Shown: positions 26,795 to 35,914 of the stretch, one piece after another | How the letters are laid out: each line of letters begins with the position of its first letter | How positions within the stretch are numbered: position 1 is the stretch's first letter | Assembly: GCF_900455735.1 (NCBI RefSeq) | Contig: NZ_UAUI01000022.1 | Span: 496,001 to 560,000 of the forward strand | Reading direction: 5' to 3' | DNA: 64,000 nt | From: Rhodococcus wratislaviensis | GTDB lineage: Bacteria; Actinomycetota; Actinomycetes; Mycobacteriales; Mycobacteriaceae | The notes under the pieces: model-generated | The model's input: only the letters and a program-made list of their open reading frames with translations | The model's database searches: none | Told to the model about the DNA's origin: nothing | Made by a program: the position numbers and the translations under genes

Positions 26795-27103
26795 CTATCG
26801 GTCGGGCACCGACCGGCGGCCGCTGACCTTCGAGCTGGGCAGACGGCCCGCCGTCGACTTCCCGGTCATCTCGTCGCCCTCGACGACCACGTCGAACTTC
26901 AGGTGGAGGCGCAGCGGCGTGGTGATGGACTGAGACCAGGTGAGCCGGTTCCCGTCGAGCGCCGGGTCGGTGAGCGGCACTTCCTCCGCGTCTCCACGAG
27001 CGGTGCCGCGGAGTTCCCCGTCCTGCGTGACGAAGGTCAGTTCGACTCGTTGCTTCCCGATGGGCGTGGCGATCACCACGTTCCAGGTGCCGTCGACAGA
27101 CAT
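26795..27103 (-). CDS. Conserved small protein of unknown function
   Basis: A 102-residue protein, [20 protein letters not shown] then [18 protein letters not shown] and later [29 protein letters not shown]. The alternating short strands suggest a small beta-barrel (lipocalin-like or DUF1842-like in style), but I cannot name the family. It has no signal peptide and no cysteine. GAGGAG lies about eight bases ahead of ATG 27103. It sits between the DJ-1/PfpI protein and purC on the same strand with 11-base gaps on both sides, so it may be co-transcribed with both. Confidence 0.65.
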   Translation of the reverse strand: MSVDGTWNVVIATPIGKQRVELTFVTQDGELRGTARGDAEEVPLTDPALDGNRLTWSQSITTPLRLHLKFDVVVEGDEMTGKSTAGRLPSSKVSGRRSVPDR

Positions 27104-27114
27104 GGTTGTGCTCC

Positions 27115-27768
27115 TCAGATGGGGGTGGGTTCGAGCCCGCGGGCACACCAGACGGTGCCGCGGCGCTCGTAAGCGAACAGCGTCTCGACCGCGTGCGCGA
27201 TGCGCGGTCCCAGCTCCCGCTCGAGCAGATACAGCCCGAGGTCCAGACCCGAGGTGACGCCGGCCGCGGTGACGAGGTCTCCGTCGTCGACGACGCGGGC
27301 ATCGACGGCGACCACACCGGTGGCGTCGAGCAGATCCATCCCCAGGTGATGGGTGACGGCGTGGCGGCCTTCGACGAGTCCGGCCATCGCGAGCACGAGC
27401 GAGCCGCCGCAGACGGTGGCGACGATCAGGTCGGGGTCGGCACAGGCCTCCCGCAGCACGTCGGGGAGCCGCGTCTGGAGGGTCCGCGCGAGAATTCTGG
27501 CGATGGTGTCGTCGCCTTCGCCGCGCTCCTCCACGCGCCCCGACGCACCGGGCACGACGATCACGTCGGCCGTGTCCGCGTCGAGCGTCGCGGTCGCCCG
27601 CAAGCTCAGCGGCGCCGTTCCGCTGGGTACCTCACGCGCACCCTCCGCGGAGGCCAATTCGACGGTCAGCGCGCCGCCTGCGTGCAGGCCACCCGCGTGC
27701 AGTACCTCGAAGGGAGCGATGACGTCGAGCGGGTCGAAGCCGTCGAACAGCGCGATCTGGACATGCAT
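27115..27768 (-). CDS. DJ-1/PfpI family protein
   Basis: A 217-residue single-domain DJ-1/PfpI protein. [23 protein letters not shown] is the characteristic first strand-helix, and the nucleophile elbow reads [18 protein letters not shown] with the cysteine in place. [18 protein letters not shown] matches the subgroup containing isonitrile hydratase and the sensor domains of GlxA-type regulators. Catalysis is possible but unproven. It is divergent from a GlxA-type regulator that carries the same fold plus an AraC DNA-binding domain, across 208 bp. Confidence 0.85.
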   Translation of the reverse strand: MHVQIALFDGFDPLDVIAPFEVLHAGGLHAGGALTVELASAEGAREVPSGTAPLSLRATATLDADTADVIVVPGASGRVEERGEGDDTIARILARTLQTRLPDVLREACADPDLIVATVCGGSLVLAMAGLVEGRHAVTHHLGMDLLDATGVVAVDARVVDDGDLVTAAGVTSGLDLGLYLLERELGPRIAHAVETLFAYERRGTVWCARGLEPTPI

Positions 27769-27976
27769 CCGTGGTGCCTTTCCCTGTCTGCCTCATGCCG
27801 AGTACATGGGGCCGCCAGTGACGCTAGCCAGCCGATGGACACCTGAGAACTGGCATTTTCGCCACATACCAACAGATTGTCGCCACCACATATCCGCAGC
27901 TTTCTGCTACACGCACCGCCATTCAGCGCCGTGATGCTGCCTTGGCGGAAATCGATCGACTGCGTAGGTTGTAGCC

Positions 27977-28933
27977 ATGCACACCGTGGCAGTCCTGGCA
28001 CTCGACGGTGTCATCGCGTTCGATCTCGCCACCCCGATCGAGGTCTTCGGCCGCACCAGGCTGCCGGACGGACGCGCGGCCTACCGGGTGAAGGTGTGTG
28101 CCCCGGACCAGGACGTGGACGCCGGCGCATTCACACTCCGCGCGCCCTGGGATCTGAGCACTCTGGACACGGCCGACACGATCATCCTGCCGGGGCTGGC
28201 CGACCCCACCGCTCCGGTTGCACCCGAAGTTCTCGAGGCGCTGCGCCGGGCCGCCGACAGCGGCACCCGAATCGCGTCGATCTGCGTGGGAGCGTTCACT
28301 CTGGCCGCCACCGGACTACTCGACGGCAGGCGGGCGACGACGCATTGGGCGGCCGCCGAACTCCTCGCCTCGCGCCACCCGCTGATCGACGTGGACCCGG
28401 CCGTGCTCTACGTCGACAACGGCCAGTTCCTGACCTCGGCAGGCGCCGCGGCAGGCCTCGACCTGTGTCTGCACATGATCCGCTCGGATCACGGGTCGGC
28501 CGTGGCCACCGACGCTGCCCGGTTGTCGGTCATGCCGTTGGAACGCGAAGGCGGCCAGGCACAGTTCATCGTTCACGAACGTCCACCGTCCGCGGAGCTG
28601 ACGAGCCTCGAACCGCTGCTCCTGTGGATGCACGAGAACAGCCGCGAAGACCTGACGCTCGACGACCTCGCCCGGCGAGCCGGGATGAGCACCCGCACCC
28701 TCAATCGGAGATTCCGCGAGCAGACCGGCACCACACCGTTGCAGTGGCTCCACCGCGTCCGGATTCATCAGGCGCAGTATCTCCTGGAGACCACCGCTCA
28801 CTCTGTCGACCGCATCGCCGCGCAGGTGGGGTTCGGGTCGCCGACCGCGTTCCGCGACCGGTTCAAGCGCGTCGTCGGGACCAGCCCCGCCTCCTACCGC
28901 GCGGCGTTCCGCGGATCCTCGGCGACCGCGTAG
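27977..28933 (+). CDS. GlxA/FtrA-type AraC-family regulator
   Basis: A 318-residue regulator. The N-terminal 170 residues have the DJ-1/PfpI fold (VAVLALDGVIAFDLATPIEV, then RIASICVGAFTLAATGLLDG). The C-terminal 110 residues hold two AraC helix-turn-helix units, LTLDDLARRAGMSTRTLNRRF and VDRIAAQVGFGSPTAFRDRFKRVVG. Such proteins respond to small metabolites and control nearby genes. It faces the DJ-1 protein gene and lies just upstream of a DHA2 transporter and a 2-hydroxyacid dehydrogenase on its own strand; these are its likeliest targets. The ATG at 27977 begins the conserved domain directly. Confidence 0.9.
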   Translation: MHTVAVLALDGVIAFDLATPIEVFGRTRLPDGRAAYRVKVCAPDQDVDAGAFTLRAPWDLSTLDTADTIILPGLADPTAPVAPEVLEALRRAADSGTRIASICVGAFTLAATGLLDGRRATTHWAAAELLASRHPLIDVDPAVLYVDNGQFLTSAGAAAGLDLCLHMIRSDHGSAVATDAARLSVMPLEREGGQAQFIVHERPPSAELTSLEPLLLWMHENSREDLTLDDLARRAGMSTRTLNRRFREQTGTTPLQWLHRVRIHQAQYLLETTAHSVDRIAAQVGFGSPTAFRDRFKRVVGTSPASYRAAFRGSSATA

Positions 28934-29029
28934 CGGCTGCGCGGGCACAGCCGCGGAACACTTCGTCTCCCTTTGTCGTTACCGTTGGTCAGGAACTCTT
29001 GTGAGCGCGGTAACCGGAAAAGGTGGGTA

Positions 29030-30487
29030 ATGGCGACGGACACGACCCCGGTCGACGTCGGGTTCCGTTCGGAACGCGGACCGATTCTCGTGTCGCTGAT
29101 GCTCACGACGTCACTGGTCGCGCTCGATGCGACCATCATCTCCACCGCCGTCTTCACCATCGTCGGGGACCTCGGCGGCTTCTCGCAGTTCCCGTGGCTG
29201 TTCTCGATCTACCTGCTCACCCAGGCCGTGTCGGTGCCGATCTACGGCAAGCTGGCCGACATCTTCGGCCGGAAGCCGGTGATGCTCCTGGGCATCGCCC
29301 TGTTCGGCGTCGGGTCGGTGCTGTGCGGGATCGCATGGAGCATGCCCGCGCTGATCGCGTTCCGTGCAGTGCAGGGTCTCGGTGCCGGAGCCGTCCAGCC
29401 GATGACCATGACCATCGCCGGAGACATCTACACCCTCGCCGAACGCGCCAAGGCCCAGGGCTATCTGGCCAGCGTGTGGGGCATGTCGGCGGTGGTCGGC
29501 CCGACCCTCGGCGGGGTGTTCTCCGAGTACCTGTCGTGGCGGTGGATCTTCTTCGTCAACATTCCCCTGTGCCTGCTCGCGGCCGTGATGCTGATCCGCA
29601 ACTTCGACGAGAAGCAGATCCGCACGAAGCGCTCCATCGACTACGCCGGCGCCGGAATCCTGGCAGTCGGTGCGACACTGCTCATCCTCGGACTCCTCGA
29701 AGGCGGGCAGGCCTGGGCATGGAGTTCACCGATCAGCCTCGGCATCTTCGCGGCGGGATTCGTGTTCCTGGTCGTCTTCGTGCTCGTGGAACGGCGCGCC
29801 GCCGAACCGGTGCTGCCGCTGTGGGTGTTCACCCGGCGGGTTCTCGCGGCGAGCAGTCTCGTGTCACTTCTGGTCGGGGCGATCGTCCTGGGCCTGACCA
29901 CCTACGTGCCGACCTTCACGCAGGGCGTCCTCGGGACGGGCGCACTGGTGGCCGGGTTCGCGCTGGCAACCCTGACCATCGGCTGGCCGATCGCCGCGTC
30001 GCAGTCCGGGCGCGTGTACCTGCGTTTCGGCTTCCGTGTCACGGCCACCGCGGGAAGCCTGCTGGTGGTGGCGGGCACCGCTCTCACGTTGAGCCTGTCC
30101 ATCGAGTCGGCGGTGTGGCAGGTGGCGATCTGCTGCTTCGTCATCGGCGGCGGAATGGGTCTCGTCGCGAGCCCGACCCTCATCGCGGCGCAGTCGAGCG
30201 TCGACTGGTCGGAACGCGGCGTCGTCACGTCGACCAACATGTTCGCCCGGTCCATCGGGAGCGCCGTGGGGGTCGCCCTGTTCGGCGCCCTCGTCAACGC
30301 GCGACTGGGCGGCGCCGACAATCCCGCCCCGGGTGATCTGGCCGGCGCCCTGCATCTGGTGTTCGTGGCCGCCCTCGGCGCGGCCGTCGTACTGGTCGTC
30401 GCCGCGGCAGCGATGCCGAAGTCCGCCTCGGCGCCGGAGGTCGAGGACGAGCGCGCCGACGTACGACCGCCGGCTGTGAAGGAGTGA
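29030..30487 (+). CDS. DHA2-family (14-TM) MFS drug transporter
   Basis: A 485-residue transporter of the EmrB/QacA group. Motif A appears as YGKLADIFGRKPVML after TM2, and FRAVQGLGAGAVQPMTMTIAGD in TM4 and GMSAVVGPTLGGVFSEYLSWRWIFFVNIPL in TM5 are the motif B and C regions of antiporters. Fourteen hydrophobic segments can be counted. ATG 29030 follows AAAAGGTGGGTA; the upstream in-frame start is not preferred. Mycobacteria carry an emrB homologue (Rv0783c) near purC. The 2-hydroxyacid dehydrogenase follows with no gap, indicating an operon. Confidence 0.88.
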   Translation: MATDTTPVDVGFRSERGPILVSLMLTTSLVALDATIISTAVFTIVGDLGGFSQFPWLFSIYLLTQAVSVPIYGKLADIFGRKPVMLLGIALFGVGSVLCGIAWSMPALIAFRAVQGLGAGAVQPMTMTIAGDIYTLAERAKAQGYLASVWGMSAVVGPTLGGVFSEYLSWRWIFFVNIPLCLLAAVMLIRNFDEKQIRTKRSIDYAGAGILAVGATLLILGLLEGGQAWAWSSPISLGIFAAGFVFLVVFVLVERRAAEPVLPLWVFTRRVLAASSLVSLLVGAIVLGLTTYVPTFTQGVLGTGALVAGFALATLTIGWPIAASQSGRVYLRFGFRVTATAGSLLVVAGTALTLSLSIESAVWQVAICCFVIGGGMGLVASPTLIAAQSSVDWSERGVVTSTNMFARSIGSAVGVALFGALVNARLGGADNPAPGDLAGALHLVFVAALGAAVVLVVAAAAMPKSASAPEVEDERADVRPPAVKE

Positions 30488-30489
30488 CC

Positions 30490-31524
30490 GTGCCCGACCC
30501 GTGCGTCGACGTGCTGATCGCGTCGTATCTGGAGCAGGACCTGGTCGAGAGGATCGCAGGCTGCGACCCTCGGATCCGGGTGTCCTACGCACCCGAACTG
30601 CTCCCCCTGCCTCGATGGCACAGCGATCACGTCGGGGTGCCGCGTGAGCTGACGGCCGGCGAGCACGACCGGTGGACGTCGATGTTGCGGACCGCCGACG
30701 TCATGTTCGATTTCGACTGGCGCCACCCCGAACGCACACTCGAACAGTCGCCGAAGCTGAAATGGATCCAGGCGACGTCCGCGGGCGCCGGGCAACTGAT
30801 CGACAAATTCGGGCTGTCGCGGGCGCCGCTGACGGTGACGACCGCTGCGGGAGTCCACGCCGATCCGCTCGCGGAGTTCGCGCTCGCCGGCATCCTGCAT
30901 TTCGCGCGCGGACTCCCCCGGCTGATCGCCGACCGGCAGTCCCGGACCTGGCGCAAGCAGGAAACGACCGAACTCGCGGGACGTCACGCGCTGATCGTGG
31001 GCGCCGGCAAGATCGGCTCGCGCACAGCGGAACTCCTCCGGCGCTTCTCCGTCACCGCCGGCGGGGTCGCCCGCAACCCACGACCCGCAGGCGCGCCCTT
31101 CGACAGCATGACCACCACCGACCGGATCGCCGAGCACCTGCCCACCGCGGACATACTCGTGATCTCCTGCGCCCTCACCGACGACACTCGCGGACTGATC
31201 GGACGCCGGGAACTCGCCGCCCTCCCCGACGGCGCACTGGTCGTCAATCTCGGCCGGGGGCCGATCATCGACGAAGACGCTCTCGCAGAAGCACTGTCGA
31301 CGGGCCGGCTGGGTGGGGCGGTCCTGGACGTCACCTCCACCGAACCGCTGCGGGAGGATTCACCGTTGTGGACGGCCGACAACGTCATCCTCAGCCCGCA
31401 CAGTGCCGCCAACGTGCCGTCCGAGAACGGGAAGGTCGTGGATCTGTTCGTCGAGAACCTCGGACGTTTCCTGTCGGGTGACGCCGCGCTGCTCAACGAG
31501 TTCGACTTCGACGCGGGATACTGA
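30490..31524 (+). CDS. D-isomer-specific 2-hydroxyacid dehydrogenase
   Basis: A 344-residue NAD(P)-dependent oxidoreductase. The Rossmann motif ALIVGAGKIGSRTAELL, followed by VINLGRGPIIDED-like LVVNLGRGPIIDEDALAEAL with the conserved Asp/Glu region, and the catalytic His in LSPHSAANVP are typical of the family acting on hydroxypyruvate, glyoxylate or bulky 2-ketoacids. The substrate cannot be told from sequence. Two GTG starts exist; 30490 is preferred because AAGGAG ends five bases before it, while the one at 30484 would overlap the exporter's stop. Confidence 0.86.
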   Translation: MPDPCVDVLIASYLEQDLVERIAGCDPRIRVSYAPELLPLPRWHSDHVGVPRELTAGEHDRWTSMLRTADVMFDFDWRHPERTLEQSPKLKWIQATSAGAGQLIDKFGLSRAPLTVTTAAGVHADPLAEFALAGILHFARGLPRLIADRQSRTWRKQETTELAGRHALIVGAGKIGSRTAELLRRFSVTAGGVARNPRPAGAPFDSMTTTDRIAEHLPTADILVISCALTDDTRGLIGRRELAALPDGALVVNLGRGPIIDEDALAEALSTGRLGGAVLDVTSTEPLREDSPLWTADNVILSPHSAANVPSENGKVVDLFVENLGRFLSGDAALLNEFDFDAGY

Positions 31525-31564
31525 CTGCGCCGAACGGCCGCCCCCGCTACCGTGGGTATCCACC

Positions 31565-32308
31565 ATGACCGACCGTGACCTCGTCGACCGGATCGACCGG
31601 CTCGTGCACGATCAACTCGCGCACCACGACAACCGATCCGGGTACGACTCGAACGTGAACCAGGCCCTGTGCCCGCACTGCGGACGCGAATGGCACGGAC
31701 TCGCCATCACCGAACGCATGCAGCAGATGCGGCACGCTCGGGCTCTCGACCCGACATACAGCTACGTCCGCGATCACAGCAGGGTGCTGTGCGCGGGTTC
31801 GCCGTTCATCGGGCCGATGCCCGAAGAAGTGTTGCTGCTCGCGGGGTTCGATGTGCATGCCGCCTGGCGCGACATGGTGGCGGCGGCACGACAGGCGCCC
31901 GATCCGGTCGAGCAACCGGACCCGTTCGACGCGTATCGCACCGCCGGTGCGCCCGGCGACGAACAACCGGCCGTGGGCCTCGCAGGCGGATGCGACCGCG
32001 CGTCGTGGCACTGCCCGCAGTGCGGCGACCGAGCGCACTTCCTCGACACCGGCCGCGAACCCAACGCGTTCGCCGTCGCGCTGCGCGCCTACGCCGCGCA
32101 CATCGCCTCGGCGCACGATCCTGTCGCGGACGACCGGGACGACGCGTCCGCGTTCTCGGCCCGCTGGGCACTCCCCACCCGCGGAGTGCTGTGGGACAGC
32201 CGGCACACCGTGATCGGACGATTCGGCCCCGGCGGCAGCGCTTTCGAACCCGGTGCTACCGCACGCGACCTTCGAGGCTTCGGCGGCCCACCGCCCACGC
32301 GAGCCTGA
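31565..32308 (+). CDS. Unrecognised protein with two CxxC pairs (candidate zinc ribbon)
   Basis: A 247-residue soluble protein that I do not recognise. ALCPHCGREWHG (Cys36, Cys39) and SWHCPQCGDRAHF (Cys150, Cys153) are treble-clef or zinc-ribbon style knuckles, with further cysteines at 76 and 143 and many histidines. A short acidic, proline-rich stretch (APDPVEQPDPFDAY) separates the halves. Between the knuckles YSYVRDHSRVLCAGSPFIGP looks conserved. No signal peptide or membrane segment. ATG 31565 is chosen because it opens the compact protein; longer reading through the previous gene is unlikely. Metal binding is the only inference I would make. Confidence 0.6.
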   Translation: MTDRDLVDRIDRLVHDQLAHHDNRSGYDSNVNQALCPHCGREWHGLAITERMQQMRHARALDPTYSYVRDHSRVLCAGSPFIGPMPEEVLLLAGFDVHAAWRDMVAAARQAPDPVEQPDPFDAYRTAGAPGDEQPAVGLAGGCDRASWHCPQCGDRAHFLDTGREPNAFAVALRAYAAHIASAHDPVADDRDDASAFSARWALPTRGVLWDSRHTVIGRFGPGGSAFEPGATARDLRGFGGPPPTRA

Positions 32309-32360
32309 CCGGAGTCGACGGCCCGACCACTTCACAGAGAGCGCCGGCGAACGGAGACCC

Positions 32361-32960
32361 ATGACGGACGGCCGCGACGAACAGTCGATACAACGCAGAG
32401 CTCGCCACCGAACGGAAACGCCGCGGTGGTGGCGGGTGGCGACCGGAATCGTTCTCACTGCATTCGTCGCATTCGTCTGCGCTGCGATGCTGGTGATCAC
32501 GATTCCGCTCGACCCGGTCTTCCCGTACGTCGTGCTTGCCGGTTTCGCCCTTCTGATTCTGGGTGCCGTGTGGCTGATCCTCGCCGCCGTACAGCTGGGG
32601 CGGTACCGGTGGGATCGGCGCATCTGCCTTGCACCGGCGATCGTGGTGCTGACGGCGACCCTCGTGTTCTTCGGTGTGCCGTCCGACCTCGGGTGGCGGC
32701 TGTCGGTGGGTGAACTGACCGCGTACGCCCAGACGTGCACCCCATCGTCCGAGGACCAGCGGATCGGCCTGTACGACACCTGGCGGGTCGAGGCTTTCGA
32801 CACCGGCTGCCATTTCTTCCTCGAAGGCGGCCTGGTCAACCTGGTCGGAGTCGCTCATCTGCCGCACGGCACCGACAAGCTCGGCCGACCCCGGCGCGAC
32901 GGTGAGATCGGCTATCAGCACATCGAAGGCGACTGGTACCGCTTCATGCAGATCTTCTGA
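32361..32960 (+). CDS. Unrecognised membrane protein, 199 residues
   Basis: No family recognised. After a basic cytoplasmic head (RRARHRTETPRWWR) there are three predicted transmembrane segments: TGIVLTAFVAFVCAAMLVIT, YVVLAGFALLILGAVWLILA and APAIVVLTATLVFFGVP. A roughly 90-residue C-terminal domain follows, with two cysteines (AQTCTPSS and DTGCHFFLEGG) that could pair outside the membrane. GGAG lies five bases before the ATG. It follows the CxxC protein by 52 bases and may share its transcript. Function unknown. Confidence 0.6.
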   Translation: MTDGRDEQSIQRRARHRTETPRWWRVATGIVLTAFVAFVCAAMLVITIPLDPVFPYVVLAGFALLILGAVWLILAAVQLGRYRWDRRICLAPAIVVLTATLVFFGVPSDLGWRLSVGELTAYAQTCTPSSEDQRIGLYDTWRVEAFDTGCHFFLEGGLVNLVGVAHLPHGTDKLGRPRRDGEIGYQHIEGDWYRFMQIF

Positions 32961-33006
32961 ACCGTCCCGGCCGGCGAAGCCGAACCCAGCCGACCGACGT
33001 CGCTGT

Positions 33007-34425
33007 TCAGAAACCGGTGGCTGCGACGACGCGGCCCGCGGCGATGGCCTCGAGCAGGGCCGCATGGTCTCCGGTGTTCTGCTCGGCGTACGTTTCAGCG
33101 AATTCTGCTATCGCATGTTCGAATTCGGTGTCGTCCCCGAGATAGGCGGCGATCGCGATCCGATCGCCGGCCCGGGCGTGTGCATAGGCGAGGGCCCGTG
33201 CACACATTCGGCCGTACAACATCATGACCTTGGGTGTCTGGGATTCGACCACCGCCGAACCCTTGCCGTCCCGCAGTTGGCGCACGTAGAAGTCCCGCTC
33301 GACGCCGTCGGGACCCACGCCACGTTCCCAGCCCAGGAAGATGTCGCTCGCGGCCTGCATCAGCCGCTGTCCGCTGACCACCCGTTCGCCTTCCGTCGCG
33401 AACGACGGTCCGTCGACGTAACGCGACAGCACGGACGAACCCGCCTCCTTGACCTGGAGAAACAGCGGATCGTCGTCGTCTGCTCCCAGCATCAGGATGA
33501 TCCAGGTGCGGGTGCCCACGCTGCCGACCCCGACAACCTTGCGGGCGATCTGCACCATCCGGAACTGGTCGTAGAGGATGCGGTGGTTCCATCGCAGAGA
33601 CTGCGCGTACACGTTCAGACGGTGTCGGATGTCGCGGTCCAACGATTCGAGGTCCTCGCCCGCGTACAACTCCTCGACCGGGACCAACAGTGGTGGGTCG
33701 CTGATGATCCGCCTCTCACCGTCCACCACGGCAGTCAGCTTGGAGAGCGCTTGGACGCTGTCACGGCGCCTCGCCTTCTCGAGAGTTGTGCGGGCGCGTT
33801 TCGTGTCTGCCTTGCCCAGCTCGGCTCGAAGCTCCACGAGTTCCGTTGTGGGCTCGATGTGGGAGTACCAGACGGCCAGGTTTCCCAGTTCCGCCTGTTT
33901 GGCAATGGTTTCGCGGTACTCGGCGGCGCAGGCGAGGGCAATGTTCCTGGTCTTCTTGCCGCTGAACCCGTTCTCCTGCGCCGCGATCGCGAGGCTGGCG
34001 ACCAGGCGCTTGACATCCCATTCGAAGGGACCGGGATGTGTCTCGTCGAAGTCGTTGATGTCGAATGCCAGCCGGCGTTCCGGGGTCGCGAAGATTCCGA
34101 AGTTGCTCAGGTGCGCATCGCCGCAGAGCTGCGTGCGCAGGCCCGTGGTGGGCGAGCGGGACAGGTCGTCGGCCATGATCGCGGCGGCACCACGGTAGAA
34201 GGCGAACGCCGTCGCCGCCATGCGCCCGTACCGGATCGGAACGAGTTCCGCGACTCTCTCCTGTGCCTGCCTCGCGAGGAGGCCCACCGGATCGCGCCGA
34301 TCGGCGACGCCGTGCTCCGCGAGGGCAGCCGGCGGAGTGTCTCGGCGCGCCGCCGCCCCTCGTTGCGCGCGCTCGGACCGGCCCGGACGCGCCGCCGGTT
34401 CGTCGTGTTCCGCGTAGTTCGTCAT
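33007..34425 (-). CDS. DUF2252 family protein
   Basis: A 472-residue cytosolic protein of the DUF2252 family, which has a distant kinase-like fold. Conserved blocks are RYGRMAATAFAFYRGAAAIM, LCGDAHLSNFGIFATPERR (GDAHxxNFG, kinase catalytic-loop-like), AFDINDFDETHPGPFEWDVKRL (DxNDFDE, like a metal-binding Asp) and VKEAGSSVLSRY. An enzymatic phosphotransfer role is conceivable but not established. ATG 34425 opens the conserved protein; the upstream open frame belongs to the opposite strand. It is divergent from the class II glutamine amidotransferase across 165 bp in which I see no further gene. Confidence 0.85.
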   Translation of the reverse strand: MTNYAEHDEPAARPGRSERAQRGAAARRDTPPAALAEHGVADRRDPVGLLARQAQERVAELVPIRYGRMAATAFAFYRGAAAIMADDLSRSPTTGLRTQLCGDAHLSNFGIFATPERRLAFDINDFDETHPGPFEWDVKRLVASLAIAAQENGFSGKKTRNIALACAAEYRETIAKQAELGNLAVWYSHIEPTTELVELRAELGKADTKRARTTLEKARRRDSVQALSKLTAVVDGERRIISDPPLLVPVEELYAGEDLESLDRDIRHRLNVYAQSLRWNHRILYDQFRMVQIARKVVGVGSVGTRTWIILMLGADDDDPLFLQVKEAGSSVLSRYVDGPSFATEGERVVSGQRLMQAASDIFLGWERGVGPDGVERDFYVRQLRDGKGSAVVESQTPKVMMLYGRMCARALAYAHARAGDRIAIAAYLGDDTEFEHAIAEFAETYAEQNTGDHAALLEAIAAGRVVAATGF

Positions 34426-34590
34426 CGGGCCGTAGATTCCTCGGACATGGCTCTCCGCCTTCCTCGAGCGACGCGATATGGCCGGTTGGTTCCCATTCTC
34501 CTCCGCCCGGAGGGGGTCGGCGGCAGATACCAGCATGTTCGTCGGTGAACGGGGGGTGTGATCGCGGTGCCGTTCTGCTTGAATTGATGT

Positions 34591-35424
34591 ATGTGCCGGT
34601 GGATGGCGTACTCGGGTGAGCCGATCCTCGCGGAGGACCTGTTGTTCCGACCGGTGCATTCGCTGATCGATCAGAGTCTGCACTCGCGTCTCGGGGCGAC
34701 GACCACCAATGGTGACGGGTTCGGTGTCGGCTGGTACGGCGAAGGCAGTGAGCCGGCGGTGTACAAGAGCATCGAACCGGCCTGGAACGACAGCAATTTG
34801 CGGGAGATCGCCGGTCAGGTGCGAACACCGATGCTGCTCGCGCACGTCCGCGCCTCGACCGGGACGCCCGTGCAGCGCAGCAATTGTCACCCCTTCCGGC
34901 ACGGGCGGTGGTTGTGGGTCCACAACGGCGCACTGCGCGGATTCCACGAGATCAGACGCGACCTGGTGATGGCCGTCGACCCCTCGCTGTTCTCCGACAT
35001 CGAAGGGTCGACCGACTCCGAGACGCTGTTCTTCCTCGCCCTGACGTTCGGTCTCGTCGACGATCCGTTCGGTGCCGTTGCCCGGGCGGTCGGCTTCGTC
35101 GAAGACGTCGGCCACACATACGGGGTCGAGCATCCGGTGCAGATGACCGTCGCGACCACCGACGGTGAATCGCTGTGGGTCTTCCGCTATTCGAGTGAGC
35201 GGCAGTCGAGGTCGCTGTTCTTCTCCACCGAGGTCGCGAAGGTGCGCGCACTGCACCCGGAGGTCGAGGTGCTGCGCGAACTGAGTGGGGAGACCCGCTT
35301 CGTGGTCTCCGAGCCCCTCCGCGACCTCGAAGACGCGTGGAACGAAGTGCCGGAATCCTCTGCCGGGGTGGTCCGACCGGGCCAGGACGAAATCCGGCCG
35401 TTCGAACCGATCTCACCGGCCTGA
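34591..35424 (+). CDS. Class II glutamine amidotransferase (YafJ/EgtC-like)
   Basis: A 277-residue Ntn-type glutaminase. MCRWMAYSGEPILAEDLLF gives the catalytic Cys2 immediately after the initiator Met. NGDGFGVGWYG, AHVRASTGTPVQRSNCHPF and WVHNGALRGFHEIR are the substrate-binding blocks of the GATase_6 family. Such proteins act alone or partner with a synthetase; EgtC removes glutamate in ergothioneine synthesis, but no other ergothioneine gene is nearby, so that name is not given. It is divergent from the DUF2252 gene and its end nearly meets the convergent amphi-Trp gene (11-base gap). Confidence 0.86.
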   Translation: MCRWMAYSGEPILAEDLLFRPVHSLIDQSLHSRLGATTTNGDGFGVGWYGEGSEPAVYKSIEPAWNDSNLREIAGQVRTPMLLAHVRASTGTPVQRSNCHPFRHGRWLWVHNGALRGFHEIRRDLVMAVDPSLFSDIEGSTDSETLFFLALTFGLVDDPFGAVARAVGFVEDVGHTYGVEHPVQMTVATTDGESLWVFRYSSERQSRSLFFSTEVAKVRALHPEVEVLRELSGETRFVVSEPLRDLEDAWNEVPESSAGVVRPGQDEIRPFEPISPA

Positions 35425-35435
35425 CTTCGCGAAGC

Positions 35436-35762
35436 TCACTTGGCGGTGCTCTTGCGAGGCCGCCCCCGACGCGCGGTCTTGACGGGAGGCGGACTCTCCG
35501 ATTCCGGTTCCGCGTCGGCGGTGGATTCTTCGGACGGATCGTCGCGCCAACTGATTTCGATTTCGATCTCGGTCTCGTCGCCGTCGACCTCTATCTCGAG
35601 CTCCCACCGGACCCGGTCGCCGACGACGACGGAAATCGAGTCGCCACCCGAGCCCAGTTCCACCTCGGAGCCGCTCGCGAGGGCCTGTCCGAGCGCGATG
35701 AGCCGGTCGGACACCTCTTTCCGGGAGAGCTCGGACTTCCTCTTGATCTCCAGTTTGGGCAC
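35436..35762 (-). CDS. Amphi-Trp domain protein with basic tail
   Basis: A 108-residue protein. KRKSELSRKEVSDRLIALGQ and ALASGSEVELG followed by VRWELEIEVDGDETEIEIEISW match the short amphi-Trp domain (an amphipathic beta segment ending in Trp) found in actinobacteria and haloarchaea. The tail is acidic then basic, ending TARRGRPRKSTAK; RGRPRK resembles an AT-hook and could contact DNA. No function is known for the family. It is convergent with the glutamine amidotransferase and divergent from the next MFS exporter. Confidence 0.75.
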   Translation of the reverse strand: MPKLEIKRKSELSRKEVSDRLIALGQALASGSEVELGSGGDSISVVVGDRVRWELEIEVDGDETEIEIEISWRDDPSEESTADAEPESESPPPVKTARRGRPRKSTAK

Positions 35763-35914
35763 GGCGACTCCTCACCTCGGTGCAGTGTCTGATCACCGTA
35801 ACTGCCGCGAGACCGGTGGCCGGATCGAACCGATAACAAAGTGAAGTTGTAGCTTCGTCGTCCCCACAGTGGGACACTCGGTGCAGCGCTCGATGGACGG
35901 ACGGTGGGCCTCCT

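Noticed and set aside
34591..35424. Amidotransferase as EgtC of ergothioneine synthesis
   Set aside because: No egtA, egtB, egtD or egtE-like gene is adjacent; the general family name is safer.
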